Source: Phaeosaccion multiseriatum (lineage: Eukaryota; Ochrophyta, other classes). From it: a stretch of DNA of 64,000 nt. Position 1 is the stretch's first letter. The number at the start of each line of letters is the position of its first letter. The DNA is taken from positions 3,162,001-3,226,000 of the forward strand of contig OZ218954.1 in the NCBI GenBank assembly GCA_965112735.1, in the 5' to 3' direction. Positions 1 through 26,700 of this stretch are shown one piece after another. The notes beneath the pieces were generated by a model. It saw nothing but the letters and a program-made list of their open reading frames with translations, was not told the origin of the DNA and did no database searches. The translations under genes were made by a program, and so were the position numbers.

Positions 1-560
<560 letters not shown>

Positions 561-819
561 TGACACCCCATACCCACTACGCGATTCTCCCTCACCCCTC
601 ATTACATCGATAGTTAACGTAACATTTCTTAATAGCGTAAGAGATTCACTCACCCCTCATTGCACCCCCCCCAACTACCATCACCAATACCACCGCCGCT
701 CATATCACCAACCCCTCCAAACAATCATCCACCACCACCCCCAACACCACCCCCAACACCACCACCACCACCACCACCACCACCACCTTCCACCCACCGA
801 ACCGCCGTACTACCAACAG
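561..819 (+). other. intron tail with CCA-rich tract
   Basis: The stretch between the TCTA array and the first visible armadillo exon. It is C-rich with a CCACCACC tract at about 728-787 and ends at the acceptor CCAACAG (813-819). An open frame runs through it (Pro-rich from 660), but the low-complexity proline run looks like translated polypyrimidine/CCA repeat rather than protein. I see no separate gene. Confidence 0.6.
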
Positions 820-16246
<15,427 letters not shown>

Positions 16247-16942
16247 TGCTACTGCTGCTGCTACTACTTCTACTCATACGAGTAGTGGTGGTACGATCAA
16301 GAGATAGAGTGGATTAGCCATGAGACTGATGTAGTTACTTTGGATTGTGTTGGAAAGGAGGGGAAAGGAATGGAATAGGAGTTGCAGGAATGACTTAGTC
16401 AGGCTATTCGGCATCGAGCTCAACAATATTATAGAAGAGGTGGAAAGAAGGGGAATGGCTGCTCCTGGCTGTGCACGTATACAAGCAAACACGCACACAA
16501 ACATGCACATGGCTGCACATACACACACACACACACAAACACACACGCACACACAAACACACACACATACACACACACGCACACACACACGCACACACAC
16601 ACAAACACACACACACAAATCAAATAGGAGAATATAGTTTCTTCGCTCCTTTGCCCCTCTTCCAATGCGACAAAAGCACTATGTGCTAAAGTGTCTGCGT
16701 GCAAGCCGTCAGCCAAGCTCAATTGCTCGTGGCTGCACAGAGAGGAGCTCGATGGCAGCTCTACACATCACTACAAACTGAATTCAATGTCTTCCCCGCG
16801 CATGGCTGTCCCCCAGCAAGTCCAGCACCTTCTTGTGATCTCGTGCACTGCCGTTAGTAGAAATCGCAGAGCTGTTATAGGCAGGGATGAGGGGGGGAGG
16901 AGCAGGAGGAGGAGGAATCAGATAGAAGTACTAAGTACTAGG
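16247..16942 (+). other. 3' flank of the armadillo gene with (CA)n
   Basis: No gene seen. 16515-16618 is a CA array with G interruptions. The rest is unremarkable sequence between the TAG stop and the fold-back element, and presumably includes the 3' untranslated region. Confidence 0.6.
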
Positions 16943-17246
16943 CTCAACCCCTGATACACTATCGCCCACATTCTCGATAGCGCGCTATCGGCCGCCGGCC
17001 GATAGCGGATAGCGCACCGGCTGGCGCCGGCCGATAGCGGATAGCGCACCGGCTGGCGCCGGCCGATAGCGGATAGCGTGCCGGCCCGCGCCGGCGATCG
17101 GATAGCTGCTGGCGCCAGCGATAGCGGATAGCGCGCCGGCTGGCGCCGGCGATAGCGGATAGCGTGCCGGTTGCGACGGCGATAGCGGATAGCGCGCCGG
17201 CTGGCGCCGGCGATAGCGGATAGCGGATAGTGTATCAGGGGTTGAG
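16943..17246. mobile_element. non-autonomous fold-back/MITE-like element, copy 1
   Basis: The ends are a perfect 21-bp inverted repeat, 16943-16963 beginning CTCAACCCCTGATACACTAT and its reverse complement at 17226-17246. The interior is a tandem array of about 32 bp (core GATAGCGGATAGCGCACCGG then CTGGCGCCGGCC), each unit close to palindromic, so the whole element can fold on itself. It has no coding capacity. No clear target-site duplication was seen. A truncated, opposite-orientation relative lies at 36187-36260. Confidence 0.75.
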
Positions 17247-17529
17247 TGAACAAGAGGAAGTCAATGAAAATAAAAGTAAAGTCTTTCTCGGGGGAACCGG
17301 CGGGAACCATATCCAGAACCTGTTCGCTGCATCCGAGGCAATACATCCATCAATTGCAGCAGCATCGCCCTCCTTACTAAAGAAGCGACAGCCTCCAGTT
17401 CCCTCGGTATTCTTGGGCCATCTTCAAGAAACGTGGAGCAGCAGGCGCCAGGTTTCTTTTGCCTCTGTGAACAAGGAGGAACGAGCGAAGAAAAAGGAAC
17501 GGGGAGGGGGGGGGGGAGGAAGGAGAGAA

Positions 17530-20500
17530 ATGACAGTCCCTGACGTGCTGGTGTCGCTGTTTAATTGCACGGGAGGAGCTCAATGGGAGAACCACAGCGG
17601 ATGGGACGAATTGGGCACCATAACACCGCGCAATCGTCGCCATGATTTGTATGGGGTGAATGGTGTGCGGAATGGCTATTGCTATTTAAAAAAGGTTGCA
17701 AGCGTAGTCCAACTCAAGCTATATGGCAACGGACTAAAAGGTGAGTGACGTGTTGGTCCTTCACGGGCCTGGCTGAAGGGGTCTTAAAGAGATTGGTGCT
17801 GCCCTTGTCCACACACAGGCACGATACCGGCCGAGCTTGGCCGATTACAAGCACTGACGGTGCTTCGCCTTGATGGCAACAAGCTGACAGGTGGGTTACA
17901 GGCATGATGCCATCCACACCTCTCGTCCCTTCTCCTCGTGTGCTCACAGTCCTGAGGGGCTTTTTAAGACGTGTGCTGCTGCCCTTGTTGTCCATACACA
18001 GGCACGATACCGGCCGAGCTTGGCGGTTTACAAGCACTGACGGAGCTTTACCTTGATGGCAACGAGCTGACAGGTGGGTTACAGGCATGATGCTGTCCAC
18101 GCCTCGTCCCTTCTCCTCGTGTGTTCACAGTCCTGAGGGTTTTTTTATGACGTGTTGCTGCTGCCCTTGTTGTCCACACACAGGCACGATACCGGCCGAG
18201 CTTGGCCGATTACAAGCACTGGAGCAGCTTTATCTTAATGGGAACAAGCTGACAGGTGGGTTACGGGCATGATCCCGTCCACGCCTCGTCCCTTGTCCTC
18301 GTGTGTTCACAGTCCTGAGGGGCTTTTTAAGACGTGTTGCTGCTGCCCTTGTCCACACACAGGCACGATACCGGCTGAGCTTGGCCGATTACAAGCACTG
18401 GAGCAGCTTTATCTTCATGGAAACAAGCTGACAGGTGGGTTACGGGCATGATGCCATCCACACCTCGTCCCTTCTCCTCGTGTGTCCACAGTCCTGAGGG
18501 GCTTTTTAAGACGTGTTGCTCCCCCTGTCCACACAGGCACGATTCCTGCGGAGCTTGGGTCTCTACGCAGACTACGTTGCGCCTCTTTTACTCCCGGGAA
18601 CCCTGATCTCCACGGTAAGCCCTTCCAGATGGTCCGAAGCCTCCTCTTGCTTGAATGTCTCTTCTCTTCCTCCAAACTCCATGGGATTCGACTGTACTTC
18701 GCGGTTAAGCAAACCACAAGTGACTTCCCCTGCGCTCGAGGAGGAGAGGAGACCCCGCTCTGTCCTGCCTTGCTGTGTAGTAGGTGTAGCAATGGGTTGG
18801 CGTGACTGACTCTCTCTGACGCGCCGATCTCTCTTCTATGCGCGGTCCGCAGGCAACCCCAGTAGCTTGATATGCCGGGGCGACGTGCAGATTTGGCAGC
18901 GAGACCTTCCGCTGCTGACCGAGAGAGATATAGCCCGCTACGAGCTGCAGACTGAAAGGGCCTCCTTCATCACGCTCAAGGCCGAGCTTGAGCAGGCCAG
19001 ACGAGACACAGAGTCTCTGCTGGAGGAGGCACAAAGAGCGTCGCTGTCCTCCGGGGTGGACATGCTGCTGGCCGTTACGGACGCCGTAGCGAGCACCAGA
19101 GGCCACAAGCAGAAGGAGCACAGCACTGACTTGCAAGAGCAGCATCAGAGAGAGGGTGTTGAGGAAAGGGCCCAACTTCCAACAGCCTCCTGGAGGGGTC
19201 TACTCAAGGCCATTGAGCTCATGTCCAAAGGCGAAACGACGCAGGACAGTGGCACAGTCGGGACAGAGGCTCTGGCTGAGATGGTGCAGGAGGAAAGGCG
19301 GGCAAGCTGGCACTGGGACTCTCTCAAGATGCATCAGAGCATACTGAGGAAGTGGAGCCAGTCTGTGTCGGGGGAGGCTCGGGCGGAAGAGGTTAGCATG
19401 AGTGAGATCCAGGTGGTGTTGGTTGACATCAAAGGGCTTACGGGGAAGAGCTTGCATGAGGTCGTGGCTGCTCGAGACGGGGAGAGGAAAAGCCTGGTGG
19501 ACGCGATGAGCCAGCTTCTCCTGATGAGTGCGAGAGAGGAGCTGCCCGACAAGATCGACGCCGAGAAGAGAGAGATCGAGAGTGTGGAGGGTCTGCTGGC
19601 ACCGCTGAATGAGTTCCAATTGTCATTTAGGGACCTGCTTGAGGAGGACGGAGGGCAGGGCGAGGACGAAAGCTTCGACATTGGTGCGCTGTGCACAGAG
19701 GTGCTGCAAGCTGTGAGGCAGTGGGAGGCAGCGCACGATCTCGCTGCCCTCGCGCAGAGCACTGACGGGCGCTGCAGAGAGCTGGGGCAGGCGCTGGCGA
19801 AAGCGCTTGGGTCGCTGGGAGGCACAAGCAGCGGAGTCGAGGAGGGAGCACGAGAAGTGGGAGAGAGCGAGGACGATGATGGCGATATACGGCGGTGCCT
19901 TCGACTGGCGGCCAAGGCGGCGCAGGCGGCGGTCAACGACGAAGACATCGGCAGCGAATTAAGCTCCTTGCTCAAAGACCTTCCGCTCATCGCCGTCCTG
20001 CAGGCTGGGGAGCGCCTGCTCGCTTACCACCGTCAGAGGGTGGAAAGCATGGAGGGACTTGGCGCCAGACAAGGCGTCTTCTTCGACGTGCTCGCTCAGC
20101 AGCAGGGGGTAAGCATCGCCTTCCACCACACGTTTGCACTCTCTTCACTCTCTCTATCTCGGCTCGAAGATACTCAGCACAGAGGAGCGAAAGTACTCCA
20201 CGAAGTGTGTGGCTCTGACGGAATCCATTGTGCCGCTAGACGCCTCCGCTCTTTGGACATTTGACATGCTCTGATGACTCGTCCTGTGCCCTCCAGGTGG
20301 TGTCCAGCGCGTGCTACCCTCCCGACATAAGCGGACTCAGGGCCCTCCGCGCGGAGCTGCACGATCTCCAGGACGAGGTGGATATGCTGAAGCTCAAGAT
20401 CGCTCAGAAGCAGCGCCGGGGAGAGCCCACCGACGGCCTGCAGGCAGAGCTGAGGCGCGTCATCTCCGACATCACTCAGAAGGTAGGGCGAGTGCTGTAT

Positions 20501-22860
20501 GGGGTTGGCTTAGTGGGTCCGAAAGCGCTCTCGATCCTACCCTCCTCTTGGGCACACAGAGCAGCGCGACTGACGTCTCTCCTCTCCTGTTGGCTGTGTG
20601 GCTGTGCTCCCCCGCCCAAGTAGAAGCTAAGCCGGCACATCATGGCGGAGGAGAGCAAGCTGTACCGCCTGGCGCTGGAGCACTACCCCGAGCTGCTGCT
20701 GGAGGGCAACGAGTGGGGCAAGGAGGTGGGCAATGACGCCTCCTCCTTTGGGGCAGAGGCGCGGCGTCTGGGCCTGCTTGCAGATGGCCGGACGCTGCAG
20801 AGCTTCGCCAAGCAGACGCTGCTCTCCACGCAGGCGGGAAGGCGTGTCTACCTCGTGGAGGAGGCAGGGGAGTCCATGGCAGAGCAGCAGCAGCAGCAGC
20901 AGGACGGTGTGCCTCTCCGGCGGAAAATGGTGGTTAAAGAGTTCAGCTTGAAGCTGGAACGGGACATGTGGCACTTCTACAGACAGGTGCGTCTGGCCTG
21001 TCCCTCTCACGCATAGCCGTGAGTTACTGAGAAGTGAGCCCAAACGCACGCACTCACGTCAGAGCCTGCTCTCCCCTCCTCCTCACCTCCCGTACTGTGA
21101 CCAACAGGTTGCCCTGCTGCACCAGCTGAGGCATCCCAACCTCGTGGGCGTGTGTGCTGTGTTCCAGGACGTCACGGCGGGCTCTTGCTACCTGCAGATG
21201 CCGCACTATGGGGGAGGAGATCTCCGAGCCTGGATGGACGCCAACCCCGCCACGGCCAGGGATGCCGTCTTCTGCGCGCAGGTATGTGTGTGTGTGTGTG
21301 TGTGTACATGTGTGTGCTTGCGTGTGTGTGTGTGTGTGCAGACAGAGGGTGGACTGAGCGGGGAACAGAGTCAAACCCCCCCAAATTTATATCCAGTCCT
21401 ACCTTTCCACTGAGCGTCTCTTCGCTTCCGTCCGCCGTCCGCGCCTCGCAGATTCTGAGCGACGTGTTGGCGGGGCTCCACCACCTTCACGCCAGCGGCC
21501 TCGTGCTCTGCGACCTCAAGCCTTCCAATGTGCTCCTCACCACGCGAGGCACCGCCGTGCTGTCGGACTTTGACGGGCTACGCAAGGAGGATGACTTGGC
21601 CAGCGGCATGGGATCGACCACTTTTGTAGGAGGCATCCAGGGAACTATGCGCTATCTCCCTGCAGAGCTGCTGCAACCGCCGGGGACGAGTGTGATGAAA
21701 AACCTCATCACTCCAAGCGTCGACATGTTCGCTTTTGGGAGGGTTGCGGAGGAGCTGCTGCAAGAAGGGGTGCAGCTCAGTTGGCGAAGAGGGGAGGGAG
21801 GCGACAGGAAGGCAGAGCACCGCAGGAGATGGGACTCGCTCAAAGGCTTGATCGCTGCACTGGTAGCTGATGACCCGGCCAAGAGGATGAGCAGCTCTGA
21901 CGCGCTGGCCCACTCTCTCTTGGTGGAGCTCGGTAGAAGGACCACGGAGGGAGAGGACAGGGTGAAGCAGCGCAAGCTCCAGTGCGTCATCTGCTTTGAC
22001 ACATTCCTCGCTGCGGAGGGGGTGCAATGCGACGCGAAGCACTTCATCTGCGACGAATGCCTGGAAGGGTACGCGACGGCCAAGAGTGAGTCTGAAGAGA
22101 GGAAGGCGCTGTACAAGGGCGGGCTGCAGTGCCCCCAGCCTGGCTGCGCGTCAAGTCCCTTCCAAGGACACACCATTGCCAGCCACGTGTCCGCCTCCGT
22201 GTATGAGGCGTATCGCACGGCGCTGAACGCGGGGCTGGAGACCAAGGTTGTGCAAGACATGGAGAGGGTTCACGAGGTGAGGATGAAGGTGGGGGTGAGG
22301 ATGATGGATGGAGATCGTTTGGTGTCTTGCTAGATGCCGTTCATACGGGCCATTCATGTGGACTGTGTGGGGACTGTGTGTGGCTTGTCTTCACCGTTGC
22401 TGGCCATTCTCTCGCCATTTGCGCCCCCTCGTTGTGCAGGAGAGGCTGGAGGCGATGCGCAGACACTTTGCCAATCGATCGGCGGCCGACGCCCTCGAGG
22501 AGGAGGCCGGAGACCCGTCAGCACTCGAGGAGGAGGCCGGAGACCCGTCAGCACTCGCTCCGTGTCATCAAAACGGCCATCAACCTGGCCTGCCCACGCT
22601 GCAAGCAGGCCTTCGTGGACTTCACCCACTGCTTCGCCCTCCAATGTGGCCGCTGTTCTGCGGGCTTTTGGGCCTACTGCCTCGCGGACTGCGGTAGGGA
22701 CACTCACAGACGCGTGGCATCATGTGCTCTGAACCGGACTCGACGTGTATTCGGCAGCTTCGACGTCTTCGAGGCCGCCCAAAAGGGCAGGAGGGAGAAG
22801 CTGCTGGCGGCCTACCTGCACTACTACAGCGACTACGTAGGTGCGCGGAGAATGCGATGA
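17530..22860 (+). CDS. LRR / coiled-coil / kinase-like / RING-RBR-like protein, probable frameshift near the C terminus
   Basis: Exons: 17530-17740, 17819-17890, 18002-18073, 18184-18255, 18363-18434, 18537-18614, 18853-20108, 20297-20482, 20624-20986, 21108-21281, 21452-22276, 22440-22860; about 1266 aa. Residues 1-70 are an LRR-capping domain (LFNCTGGAQWENHSGW). Residues 71-192 are five LRRs starting GTIPAELG, one per exon. Residues 193-673 are acidic and helical, with coiled-coil stretches. The kinase-like domain spans about 680-1000: VVKE lysine near 778, RHPNLVGV, LCDLKPSN instead of HRDLKPSN near 873, DFDG instead of DFG near 891, and YLPAEL for the APE motif. A RING-like CVIC...CDAKHFICDEC follows from about 1029, then a second zinc finger ACPRCKQAF...CGRC...YC resembling RBR RING2. 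That last finger is in another frame from the start of exon 12, implying a 1-nt shift near 22510-22560 (mutation, assembly error or missed intron). Start 17530 is preferred over the in-frame ATG at 17230, which lies inside the fold-back element. Inferred role: intracellular signalling or ubiquitin ligation; no signal peptide is evident. Confidence 0.8.
17741..18614 (+). repeat. tandem LRR exon cassettes
   Basis: Four 72-bp exons plus a variant 78-bp exon, each encoding exactly one leucine-rich repeat and each in phase 1-1. The introns between them are about 100-110 bp and nearly identical (GTGGGTTACAGGCATGATGC ... CCACACACAG). Period is 183, 182, 179 and 174 bp. The last exon is divergent after GTIPAELGSL and probably caps the array. 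Confidence 0.9.
22485..22565 (+). other. 30-bp tandem duplication at the probable frameshift
   Basis: The segment coding EEEAGDPSAL occurs twice in direct succession in exon 12. Immediately after it, the conserved zinc finger (LRVIKTAINLACPRC) reads in the +1 frame. Removing one C from the GACCCG of the repeat would join the frames. Whether this is a broken gene, an allele or an assembly error cannot be told from the sequence alone. Confidence 0.6.
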
Positions 22861-23240
22861 AAAAAAAGGTTCCCGCCCCTGCCCCTCCCAAATTGAAATT
22901 CAAATTGATTATGATGTACAGTATATTTTATTATTATTTATTATAATAATAAAATATTCATATATATATTATTTATATATATATATATATATATACTCAT
23001 GTTCCCATGGCTGCTCTCCTGTATTGCCACGAGCTGAAATCGCGGAGCGAGCAGGCCAGTTCGAGAGATGAGACTCGAATGAGATGACATCGGGCTGAAT
23101 CCGTTATTTCCGCATGTCCTTCAGCAGCAGTCGCAGGGCTGTGCGGGATGGTATCGGGTCTGTGACCGCTTGCCTTCATCTCATCAAGCAAGGCAAACGC
23201 TTTCAATGGCCCATCGATCGCCCATCTCTCTGTGTTGTTC
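22861..23240 (+). other. AT-rich intergenic region with (TA)n
   Basis: 22896-22996 is strongly AT-rich with a TATATA array, a local composition unlike the rest of the window, and contains AATAAAA (22948). 23021-23090 shares a block (ATTGCCACGAGCTGAAATCG...) with the region upstream of the second cassette gene (35958-36014). No gene seen. Confidence 0.6.
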
Positions 23241-23498
23241 GATCGCCCCCGTGCACGCCTAGCGGCCTGGGCCTATTTTGGAAAATTGCCCGGCCTAGCG
23301 AGGGCCGTAGGCCCTCGGCCTTTTTATAGGCCCGCGGCCTAGGCCCCATATGCCCCTGGCTATAGGCCGCCTAGGGCTGAAAAGTGAGCGGCCTAGAGCG
23401 GCCGGAGGCCGCCGACCTAGGCCTATTTCGGCCGAAGGCCGAGCGGCCTAGCGGCCTAGAGCCAAAACCGCTAGGCCGCTAGGCGTGCACGGGGGCGA
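23241..23498. mobile_element. small TIR element with 6-bp target-site duplication
   Basis: The ends are inverted repeats of about 26 bp (TCGCCCCCGTGCACGCCTAG then CGGCCT at 23243, and the reverse complement ending at 23498). TTGTTC occurs immediately outside both ends (23235-23240 and 23499-23504). The interior is rich in AGGCC/GGCCT palindromes and non-coding. The related promoter regions at 36115, 36306 and 36428 contain ATTGTTC(TT)CTTTACCG without an insertion, which supports an empty site. Confidence 0.8.
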
Positions 23499-23726
23499 TT
23501 GTTCTTTACCGTTTCCGATAAGTCAACAAATAATGCTTGGCTCCTCCCTCCGCCAGATTCTACGCCTCCTCATGAGGGATATGAACCTCCTCAGAGACCT
23601 ACGACGAGGTCATCTTCTCCTGCTGGGGGCGAGGGGAGCTGAGCGCAGCAGCAGCAGGGAAGGCACTTTCCCTCTTACAATAAAAAAAGGGCCTGGAAGA
23701 AAGATCATCATCAAGAAAAAACAAAC
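23499..23726 (+). promoter_or_regulatory. 5' region of cassette gene 1
   Basis: Contains TTTACCGTTTCCGATAAGTC then AACAAATAATGC, shared with three places upstream of gene 2. From 23656 it has a stem-forming GGGAAGGCACTTTCCC and ACAATAAAAAAAGGGCCTGG, conserved upstream of all three cassette genes (36592-36640, 48078-48122). This probably covers the core promoter and 5' untranslated region; the transcription start is not determinable. Confidence 0.5.
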
Positions 23727-26700
23727 ATGGGCCGAGCTGCTGCGCTTATAAGTGTGCTGCTCCTCGGGAGTGGTACAGCAAGGTCATTGGCGGCCGAAGT
23801 GTCACTTCCCACGAGTAATTGCACGGGCTTCACAAGTGAGTTCTCCACGCGGAAGGAAGTCAATACAAGCAAGAGAAGAGATGAGAGAGAAAAAGTTTTC
23901 CGCGTTTTCCGGTGTGTTGACTTGCCTTCATGGCTTCTGGCGCCCTGGTGCTGCATATGCTCCTTAAGGACATTGGGCTTCAATTTAACTTCGTCCTCCT
24001 CACCAAGGGAAAACGACGGCAGGATAGAAGAGAAGAGATGAAAGCCTTCCTTCCTGTGTGTTGTTGCTTGCCTTCTTCATGGCTACGAAGGACATTGAGC
24101 TTCACTTTTCCTGCCTCCTCCTCCAAGGGTACTTTCAAGAAAACGTTCCGTCGTTTTCTGCAAGTATCCTTGTCCTCACCCACCGCACTGACAACACGCA
24201 CCAACTCAACTCCTCCACCCCCTCCTCCACAGCGTCGTACGATGCGGATAGCGACACCACCACCTGGACCGCTTCCTCGTCCCTCACCTGTGGCAGCGGC
24301 GGGGCCGTCGGCGTCAGGGACGAGGGCCAATCCTTGATTGTAAGTAGGCCTGGAAGGATGGAGACTTCGTTGCCTGAGCGACGTCTCTGACGCTCCACCC
24401 CTCTCGTACCAATCCCTCCCCCCTACCCTTCCCCAACCAAACAACCACAGATCGACGTTGGCACCTACGACGTCGTCTTTGAGGGCGTAACCTTCTCTGT
24501 CGGCAGCTCCGCTACAAGATCCTGCTCCGGGGGAGCCTCCTTGGACATCATCGGAGACGCGGCGGAGGGGTCGGTCACCTTCAACGGCAGTGGAAGTGGA
24601 ACAGCACTGTTTCTCCGCGGCAACGGTGCCGACATGGACATCAATGTGCCGGCTTTCTTCAACGACTGGGTGAGTTGTCTAAGCAACAACAGCAAAGCCT
24701 CAGCAGGCCTTTGCTTGCTGGCCAACCGCTTGTCTCCTTCCTACCTACCTCACCCCTTGCTTGTCTGCCTTCCTGCCTTGTCTGCCCGCCCTATCGTGCC
24801 TGCCCGCTTTGCTTTGTGCGCACCGTCCGCTCTTCTCTTTGCAGGAAAATGGAGCCGATGCGTCGGCTCAGTCCTCCTGCTCCACCATGCTCACCTTCGG
24901 GTCCGATGCCATCTTCACCGGCATCACAGGCACCGGACTGTCCGCTTTTGAAAGTGAGCAGCAGAGAACTGGGACTGTGTGTATGTGACTCTGAGGAAGG
25001 CGGAACAACAACTGGACTCTGTGTGTGTGTGGTGTGGCCTTGCGGGTGGGGTGGGCCAATGAAATGTTGTTTTTTGTCTTTGCTCACGTTCGAAGCAAAT
25101 GCAAACTCTACCCCCCCTCCCCTTCCCCAGCCACGTGGGAAGTGCTAGGCCGAGCTGCCTTCCACGATGTCGCCACACCGGCCGATCAGCGAGGCACCGG
25201 GCAGCAGTCTCGGTTTGGGACATGCGTGGAGCTCGGCCCCGGTGTAAGTGTGTGCCAGTGCTCCCGTATTTATCTTCACTTACAGCCCTGCCTGCCTCTC
25301 CCCTCTCATTCTTCTCGACTCGAGGTCCCCCGCCATGCCTGTGTATTGTCTTTTCGAAGCCTTCCTTGTTGCTGTTGCTGCTGCTGATGGGGCTAATCTC
25401 AGTTTCAGTGTATTCGCCCTCCGCCGTCCCCACTGCTGCATCTCTGGCTGCTTGCTTGCACTCCTACGCCCTCTTGTGCAGTGGGATGTCGATCTCACCC
25501 CCAAGCCTTGCCCCCTAACCTGCCCTTCTGTCTCATCCGATTTGCAGGTGCCTCTGCCGGCATCCACGGCGAACTACCCTGACCCCATCCTGCCATTTGA
25601 GCTGTGCGAAGACGCCATCTACGCACCCGCACCGTTCGGCGGAATTGATCTTCCCAGCAGTTGCGATGGCATGACAAGTGAGTGATCGAGGAGCGAGGCT
25701 TGCGTGTAATGGAGAGAGAGGAAGAGGAAGAGGAAGGAGTGATTTGAGCGAGGCTGCTGTGGGGGGGGGGGGGGGGGTCAAGCAAGGCGAGGGGAAGTCG
25801 AGACGGGAAGGGGTCATTTTTGCAATCCGCCCCCTTCTTCGCTCATGGGCTGACACACACACCCCGCTGTTTGCTACCCCCTGTGTGCCGCTCGTTCCTT
25901 GCCCTCTCTCTGCCCGGACCAACACCCCCGTCGCTCCTCCACAGCGTCGTACGATGCGGATAGCGACACCACCACCTGGACCGCTTCCTCATCCCTCACC
26001 TGTGGCAGCGGCGAGGCCGGGATCGTCGACGTCCAGGACGAGGGCCAATCCTTGATTGTATGTAGGCCTGGAGGGACGAAGACTTCGTTGCCTGACGTCC
26101 CTGACGCTCCACCCCTCTCGTACCAATCCCTCCCCCCTACCCTTCCCCAACCAAACAACCACAGATCGACGTTGGCACCTACGACGTCATCTTTGAGGGC
26201 GTAACCTTCCTTGTCGGCAGCTTCGCTACATCCTCCTGCTCCGGGGGAGCCTCCTTGGACATCATCGGAGATGCGGCTGAGGGGTCGGTCACCTTCAACG
26301 GCAGTGGAAGTGGAACAGCACTGTTTCTCAACGGCAACGGTGCCGACATGGACATCAATGTGCCGGCTTTCTTCAACGACTGGGTGAGTTGTCTAAGCAA
26401 CAACAGCAAAGCCCCAACAGTCCTTTGCTGGCCAACCGCTTGTCTCCTTCCTTCCTACCTCACCACCTGCTTGTCTGCCTTCTTGCTTTGTATGCCCGCC
26501 CTATCGTGCCTGCCGGCTTTGTTTTGTGCGCACCGTCCGCTGTTCTCTTTGCAGGAATATGGAGCCTTCGCGGCGGCTGAGTCCTCCTGCTCCACCATGC
26601 TCACCTTCGGGTCCGATGCCATCTTCACCGGAATCACGGGCACCGGACTGTTCGCTTTTGAAAGTGAGCAGCAGAGAACTGGGACTGTGTGTATGTGGCC

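Noticed and set aside
660-819. Proline-rich N terminus with ATG-like start at 660 for the armadillo gene
   Set aside because: The Pro run is a CCA tract leading to a good acceptor at 813-819, and the armadillo repeat begins right after it, so this is more likely intron.
17230-17529. Upstream in-frame ATG for the LRR-kinase protein
   Set aside because: Lies within the terminal repeat of the fold-back element and adds a low-complexity segment; the ATG at 17530 directly precedes the LRR-capping domain.
24340-24450. Cassette introns as retained coding sequence (long open frames run through several of them)
   Set aside because: Each has consistent GT and polypyrimidine-AG ends in all 13 copies, and only the spliced version keeps a single frame through the array.
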